Source: Liolophura sinensis
Lineage: Eukaryota > Mollusca > Polyplacophora > Chitonida > Chitonidae
Length of the DNA: 64,000 bases
Direction of reading: 5' to 3'
Assembly (NCBI RefSeq): GCF_032854445.1
Contig: NC_088303.1
Location: 29,769,501 to 29,833,500, forward strand
The notes under the pieces are model-generated. The model did no database searches, had not been told where the DNA came from, and saw only the letters and a program-made list of their open reading frames with translations. The translations under genes were made by a program, and so were the position numbers. Shown piece after piece: positions 57,498-64,000 of the stretch. Each line of letters opens with the position of its first letter. Position 1 is the first letter of the stretch.

Positions 57498-58035
57498 GTA
57501 AGATTTGACCTTTGACCCATTTGTTAATATTTGTGCGCTATGTTGTTGTATACATTTTGGTATTTTAGTATATTTCATAGGCAGTCTGATGATCTGAAAA
57601 ATCAAATGTGTACTGTGTGAAACTGCTGTATTTCATTTTTGAAAGTTTGACATTTTCGGAAGCACATGAAGGCCCAAACTTCTCTCAGGTAAAGAGTTAA
57701 TCAGAGTAATCTCGATGAATCAATCATAATCAGGCAAAATGTGTCACTTGAATAAATCTGAACTTCAGTTGAAATACTGTTAGAGTAAAGTTTCTTGTAC
57801 TGGTACTGGGACGTTGTAGTGCTCATGTTTAGCTGGATCGCTCCTGCAGCTTACAGCTGCACATGTCACTCAGTCATGTTGGTATGGATTTGCCAAGGTT
57901 GCCTTGTAGTCATTTTAATTCAACCAAACCTCAGGTACAATATTACATTCTATGGGGAATTTCACTGAATTCATGGTTTACAGTCAGGCGTGCTCAAGTA
58001 TCTGCTGGCAACTATGCCAGAAGAAATGCATGTGT

Positions 58036-58291
58036 TCTAAATGTAGAACAGTGTGATAGGAGGGTCTGCCGTGACTCATTTGGTAAGTGCACTAGCACAT
58101 CTAAATGTAGAACAGTGTGATAGGAGGGTCTGCCGTGACTCATTTGGTAAGTGCACTAGCACATCTAAATGTAGAACAGTGTGATAGGAGGGTCTGCCGT
58201 GACTCATTTGGTAAGTGCACTAGCACATCTAAATGTAGAACAGTGTGATAGGAGGGTCTGCCGTGACTCATTTGGTAAGTGCACTAGCACA
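58036..58291 (+). repeat. 64-bp tandem repeat, 4 identical copies
   Basis: The unit runs from 'ctaaatgtagaacagtgtga' to 'gtgcactagcacat' (64 bp), four times with no difference seen, so it is recent. Each unit contains 'catttggtaagtgc', a consensus splice donor. The array ends exactly where a SINE-1 copy begins. Confidence 0.95.
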
Positions 58292-58292
58292 T

Positions 58293-58530
58293 CGTAATGA
58301 CCCAGGAGCCTCTCACCAGTGCGGTCGCTGTGAGTTCAAGTCCAGCTCATTCTGGCTTCTTCTCCAGCCTTATGTGGGAAGGTCTGCCAGCAACCTGCGG
58401 ATGGGTGTGGATTTTCCCCAGGCTCTGTCCGGTTTTCTCCCACCATAATGCTGGCCGCCATTGTATAAGTAAAATATTCTTGAGTACAGCAACAAAAAAA
58501 AAAAAAAAAAAAATGAAATAAATAAATAAA
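58293..58530 (+). mobile_element. SINE-1 copy abutting a 64-bp tandem array
   Basis: Begins at 'cgtaatgacccaggagcctc', immediately after the last 64-bp repeat unit. Head missing, long A tail plus (AAATA)n. The sharp junction suggests it inserted into, or capped, the tandem array. Confidence 0.92.
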
Positions 58531-59585
58531 AGAAATAAATGTGATAGGAGGTAAATGTATTGTAAATACATGTTTCCAATATTTGAAGATGATCAAACAA
58601 TAAAAGGTTTGAAACTTGAATCTAATTAATTGTTTTTGAGAAGATACATAATCGTAGCCAGCCAAAATGTGTAGTGACAGCAGCCCAACATCATCTGTAG
58701 TGATTGAATTGTGAACAAGATCTCATTTGTAATTATGTACGTGTACAATCATGTACAGTTTTTATCCTGCAATCAGAGTCAAGTTTCATTTCCATATATG
58801 TGGTCCTGTATCAGTCATGCTGATAACAAACTGAGGAAAGTGTGTCTGCATAACCCAAAAACTTCTTTTATATATATTATTGCACTCAAGTGCATGTAGG
58901 TGCATTAATATGTTTGTACTGATGAATAAACCTGTACCAGTAAATTGTAATTTGGACTGAGAACTTTATTACCATGGTTTAAGGCTTCAGTCTGTAGGGC
59001 TTCCATGGGAAAAGGAACATGCTGTGTATGGTTGTCTATCTGCAGACCGTGAAAAGAGGATAGTGGATAGTGAAGTTTCTATGAAGTAATCCTGAATGTT
59101 GTTTCTTATACCCTTTTCCATAACAAGGCAATTCAGATTTGTGTGACATAATAACGTTTGAAGCAGAAAGATATATGTTTAGGTGAGAAGTGTGCATACA
59201 GGAACGGCTTGTGTTAAAACCTTTAATGTTGTGTATTTAATTTAATCAAGTGCATTGTATGACAAATATATGTTAACATTTGAGTTCACTCATGTCGTGT
59301 CCACATTAATAGACACAGAACAAGCAGTTTTGTGTAAACATTCACACAGAACAGGTAGCTTTGTGTCCACTTTGACACAGAACAATTTGGTATCTGCATC
59401 AACTATTTGGACCCTTGTAGTGCTAAAGTTTTGGGTTGTTCAAACTCCCAGTCACGTGCAGATAAGGTGCATGTTCTATAAGGCAGCAGCACCACCAACA
59501 TGTCATTTGTTTTACTTCGTTGATTTGTCCAAGTGCTTGCCCATATTTAAACCCACGCATTATTGTAAGGCATGATGGCTTTTTG

Positions 59586-60076
59586 TTCCAATAGCCATAT
59601 TCACATGTTTACAAGCTAGTCTAGTTCATGCTGAGTGGCACATACAATTCCAATAGCCATATCCACATGTTTACAAGCTAGTCTAGTTCATGCTGAGTGG
59701 CACATGCAATTCCAGTAGCCATATCCACATGTTTACAAGCTAGTCTAGTTCATGCTGAGTGGCACATGCAATTCCAGTAGCCATATCCACATGTTTACAA
59801 GCTAGTCTAGTTCATGCTGAGTGGCACATGCAATTCCAGTAGCCATATCCACATGTTTACAAGCTAGTCTAGTTCATGCTGAGTGGCACATGCAATTCCA
59901 GTAGCCATATCCACATGTTTACAAGCTAGTCTAGTTCATGCTGAGTGGCACATGCAATTCCAGTAGCCATATCCACATGTTTACAAGCTAGTCTAGTTCA
60001 TGCTGAGTGGCACATGCAATTCCAGTAGCCATATCCACATGTTTACAAGCTAGTCTAGTTCATGCTGAGTGGCACA
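59586..60076 (+). repeat. 62-bp tandem repeat, about 8 copies
   Basis: The unit 'ttccagtagccatatccaca' through 'tgctgagtggcacatgcaa' is 62 bp. The first unit differs at a few sites and the others are almost identical. The last is cut at 'ggcacat'. Confidence 0.95.
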
Positions 60077-63000
60077 TTTGTCAACCTTTCGTTTTCCACG
60101 GGTACAGGTGGGAATTTCAAAATAAGACAGTACATATTCATGTCACACTTACCACACAGTGTGCTGCATTTCCCTAACCTCTGGAAAGTGGATGACTCCG
60201 TGCATTTAGACCATGTTTCCGTGGCAACAGTGTCATATTTCACTGCTTTTTTCGAGACATTCTGGCACATTATTGACGGAATCTGATTGCATGTCATTAT
60301 GGGATACTTTTTTGTTGAGCTCGAGTCTGGCCATTGGCGTTAGAATTGGGTAAATGGCATTGTATTGTGAGCTGGAAGGAGATGGTGTGTGAAACCAAGT
60401 GCCGTGACATTCCTTTAGCTGGTCGAAATTGCAAATTTTTGATACCAGAAATGATCCCTGACATGTTTTGACTCAGAAAGGATATTTTATTTTTGTGAGA
60501 GATTGTATTAACCGTGGAAATATTGAACTATTTTTTTTTTTTTCATGAGGTTGCATTCACTATTAATCGCAACTTGATGAGTAGAAACATTCATGCGCCT
60601 CTCACAACTTAATGCTTTGTGTACTGAAGCTCTCTGACAAGTGTTACAAGTGTACTCAGTGTATTCCCTCAACCATAGTGTGAAGATAAATCAGGCTTGT
60701 AATTTGAAATAAAGAAAAAAAAATGAAGGCAGGAAATATTGCTTGGGTGGGAAATACGCAAAAATAGTTTCAATACAGCAGATTCATGATGTAATCTGAC
60801 TCTCAGATCACGCTGTAGCTAAGGTCCAGAGGAAAAGTGGAGCATTCCTTTGCCAGACATGCTGGGTTTTTGTAGTTTGTTTTTTCTTTTAAAAAATTAG
60901 TTGAGACAGCTGTCTCCCTGCAATCATAAAATTGTTATAAATTCATTTTTGCATGAATTTTCTTGATCAGTCTAAGAAAAAACCCACAGTGCTTATAAAA
61001 AAGACTTGTCGAAAAATACCCCCTCCCCCCCCCCCCCCAAAAAAAGAAAAAAAAAGTCACCAAAGTGAGGTAGAAAACATCTTGGCTGATGGCATTCTCC
61101 AAGTTCCCTAAAGTATACCAACGTGCAGTGCACATCTGTTGTCAACCATTTAACGGATTGATTCAATTTCCTGAGAAAAGGACAAGGCTGAAATTCATTT
61201 TATCTTCCATTTCTGAAATATGATGAGTCTTTTGTGGAGATCAAAGGTACTTTTGATTCAGTTTTGTTGTCAAAGAGATTGTATAATTTAGCCTTGGTCA
61301 TAAACCTTTTGTGACACATGGGAATTATGTGCGTGTGTATTTCCTGTATTTCTGTGATAACAGGCATGGACGATCAATCAGACATGAACATGTAGTCAGG
61401 TCTCAGGTGTGTCTTCCAGGTATAAATATGTATTCAGGCCTTAGGAGTTCAGTATTTCCAAGCTTTCAGTTAAAATATTAATGCATTCAGGATTTGAGCT
61501 TGAAAGCTGTGAAAGTTCTTAAATTTTATTCCATTTATATCTCTTCAGTTCACTTATATTAATGCAAAGAACTGTGAAAGAAGTGAAATTTACCGTCATG
61601 TCTTTTGATATTGCTTGTAACTGCTTGATTTTGGGTGTTTTGGTTTTTTTCACATGATTTTTCTAACTTTTTGGACAAATTTGGCCAAAAAAGTAAGAAA
61701 TTAATTGGGAAAGTTAACTTTTATTGTAATGTATAGAAAAATTTGGACTTTTCTCTAGGGTAATACCTTTTAAAAAGGCAGTTGAAAGCTGAGAAAAAGC
61801 CTAACCCAGCTTTGTTTCAAATGAAGAAATATCAGGTATTATTACTACAACTAATCAGGAAATTTTGAGTAAGGAATGGGTATAATGGCCTGTGATGCTC
61901 TGCAAATACGTATATCTGGTCCTGGCTTTATCTCTTTCAGAGCAGGTTGGTGAGTAATGTCAATGTAACTGGTATGTACTTGTAATCCAGACACCGCAAA
62001 ACCCCATGGGTTCCAGTTTGTAATGTTACCATGGTGTCTTTCAAGAATAAACTCTTAGAACACAGAGCATATATGCAGTAAGCAAACTTGGTATCCAAGC
62101 CTTAACAATATCCATGGATTTTTATACAAGCAGGAATAAAACAGAAGAATTACTGTGGCTGCAATTGTGTGGTATAGCATGCAGGTACCTGTGGGGTTAC
62201 ATGTAACTAGTCTTGGCAAGACATACACTACTCTGTATCTCCAATTCCCTAAGGACATGACACGGTGAAGAAACGTTAAAAGCCGACCCGACCAAAATCG
62301 TTTAGCTCAAGGAGGTTGAAATTGAGTGGAGGTGAGAATAAACGAATTACATCTCTTACTATTTTACCATGGCAACGAAGTGGAGTGTCCATTTACTAGT
62401 GTCTCTGTGGTATTAAAAATGGTAAAGATTTAGAGGATTGAAGTGGTAATAAGGTGCAGACCAGCATCTGAGTCAAATTGTGCTCTGGTATAGTCAGTCT
62501 GTCTCCTGCACCAGGAGAACGTGCCATCCCACCGTTACGGGTTTGCATGGGTCTGATGAGATGTCGTAAACAGCTGAACAATTACATCTGCCTTAATTTT
62601 TACACCCTCACCCACCTAAAATAGGGTATAAACTAGAGCATCATTCTTGTCCCACTTAAAAGAAGATCTGTTCAAGCCTGCTTGCGGTGTTACTTTTTGG
62701 AGGGAACGAGATAAAAATCAATTGGCCATGGCTACAGAATGGCTCTCAGGAGTCCAGGATTGCTCAGCTGCTGGGTGTTAAAAGCTCTCCAGCTTTATAG
62801 CCTGTATAACTTTGCCTTCTACCCCATTCTGAGCCAGATCTTCCATTCAACTGGCATATGCTTTATAATTGTCTTGGCGAGGAAGTGTATTGGAGGATAT
62901 CAAGTGGTACATGTACACATAGGTGTTTGGCCGAGTTACAGGTTATTGGGGATGAAAAATTAACTTTAACAACCAAGAAAATCACCCAATTGTTGCATTG

Positions 63001-63291
63001 AGCTCTATCCCCAAGTCAAAACCACGTAAATATCTAACATAAAGAAGCATTCTTACCTGAAGTGTTGTCTAAATTTTTCATTCAGAGTAGAATAGAGTAG
63101 AAATTTGGCCCTGTCTAGCGCAGTCCTCTGTCACCTCTTCGTTGCCCGTTTTGCATATGTAATACAACACTTTTTTTTTTTCAAATACTCTTTGGTGCCT
63201 TTCCTTGAAATCCCAGCAGTTAGAATACGCCGAGTGAAGGTGAAGTTGATTGGATTACAATTGTGGAGAAAACCAAATGTAAGATACACAT

Positions 63292-63392
63292 GGACATACA
63301 TACATACATACATACATAAACATACACACATACATACATAAACATACACACATACACATACACACATACATGTACATACATACATATGTGTA
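63292..63392 (+). repeat. (CATA)n microsatellite with ACA variants
   Basis: About 100 bp of 'catacatacata' and 'cacacatacata' sequence. Open frames across it are artefacts of the simple repeat. Confidence 0.95.
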
Positions 63393-63411
63393 CATGTATA
63401 CTCTGTGTACT

Positions 63412-63563
63412 GTGGTCATACATGAGAAGCTCTGCCAGCAGTCTGCAAATGGTCATGGATTCCGGCCAAACCCCACTTGGTTTCCTACCATAATGCTAGC
63501 CGCGTCCTATTAGTCAACTATACTTGAGTAGGCTTAAAACACCAATCAAATTAATTAATAAAT
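63412..63563 (+). mobile_element. SINE-1 3' half, diverged
   Basis: Contains 'tctgccagcagtctgcaaat', 'taccataatgctagccgc' and 'aacaccaatcaaattaatta'. It follows a CATA microsatellite. Confidence 0.83.
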
Positions 63564-64000
63564 TCACACTTCTTCAGTTGGATGTGCCAAGTATTTCTTT
63601 GACTGCCTCAAACACCAACATGGTACATGTAGCTCTTGCTTGTTATTAAATTCCATGTTATTGTTACTATTAAATCTTCTGGAAAGCTATCGATAGAAAA
63701 TAAGATGAATCGTGTATTATTGGGCTATTTATCTACAGATCAAAAACAACAATTACAATAGACTAAAATGTGATCTTTTTTTGAATTTTTTTGGCTCGTG
63801 TGCATGCCTATTGCCAAGCTGGCAGATCTTACTGGATGATTTATGGGATAGCTGCGTGAAGTTCTCCTTCCACGCAAATTCATATACACTTTACCCTGCC
63901 TCTGATGAATTGGAAGGACAAACAGCATGTGAGGCGTTTGGCGGATGAATTAATCAGCCGTCAATGCAGCCGTGATGGCAATCCAGCAGGAGGAGCTGGA

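Larger units (their letters stand above)
58531..64000. other. Right-hand gene-poor region
   Basis: Apart from the 62-bp array, the microsatellite and one SINE copy, I see no exon with splice support. Two RFX-like X-box motifs occur (60214-60227 and 62363-62376). The last 200 bp are again repeat-free and of balanced composition. Confidence 0.45.

Noticed and set aside
58336-58665. Minus-strand frames of 74-109 codons with poly-Phe
   Set aside because: Antisense of SINE-1 and its A tail; similar frames at 4291, 9617, 48379 and 56079 are rejected for the same reason.
62550-62575. Hammerhead-like CTGATGAG...CGTAAAC
   Set aside because: The second core box should be CGAAA and no stem II closes; coincidence is likely.
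63131-63456. Minus-strand frames rich in Tyr, Val, Cys and Met
   Set aside because: Translation of the CATA/ACA microsatellite.

Overview
The window is animal nuclear DNA: AT-rich, intron-dense, with GT-AG splice sites, two intact multi-exon genes and many interspersed repeats. About 17 copies of a tRNA-headed SINE whose tail reads like 'AAACACCAATCAAATAAATA' (the style of the V-SINE/RUDI elements I know from molluscs), a second tRNA-headed SINE, several MITEs, a Penelope-like fragment and an LTR point to a marine lophotrochozoan, probably a mollusc. That taxonomic call is inference.

Layout. 1-9.3 kb: no confident exon; SINE pieces, a minus-strand LTR (7558-8100) and a 38-bp tandem array. 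9.35-25.4 kb, plus strand: a receptor kinase gene of at least 13 coding exons. Its ectodomain has the cysteine and aromatic spacing of a mannose-6-phosphate-receptor-homology (MRH/Atg27-like) lectin fold, then one transmembrane helix, a juxtamembrane segment and a complete TK/TKL-like kinase. The signal-peptide end was not found. Its introns carry a 95-bp tandem array, a Penelope-like fragment and two MITEs. 25.4-27.5 kb: a 96-bp minisatellite directly after the stop codon. 28-36 kb: intergenic repeats plus a possible alternative last exon of the kinase gene. 36.1-43.6 kb, minus strand: a complete seven-exon YEATS4 (GAS41) orthologue of 223 aa. 43.6-44.0 kb: a probable bidirectional promoter. 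44-64 kb: mostly non-coding, with a cluster of three perfect CRE sites, a second promoter-like block with a 12-bp E-box palindrome near 49.3 kb, two weak candidate exons, two tandem arrays (64 bp x4, 62 bp x8) and low-repeat blocks that could be conserved regulatory DNA.

The two genes converge: kinase on plus, YEATS4 on minus. YEATS4 is an acetyl-histone reader of the TIP60/SRCAP chromatin complexes, and nothing in the sequence links it functionally to the kinase. The most unusual object is the kinase gene: a lectin-type MRH ectodomain joined through one membrane pass to an apparently active kinase with an odd glycine loop, an Asn at the gatekeeper position, and an activation segment with four cysteines and no tyrosine.
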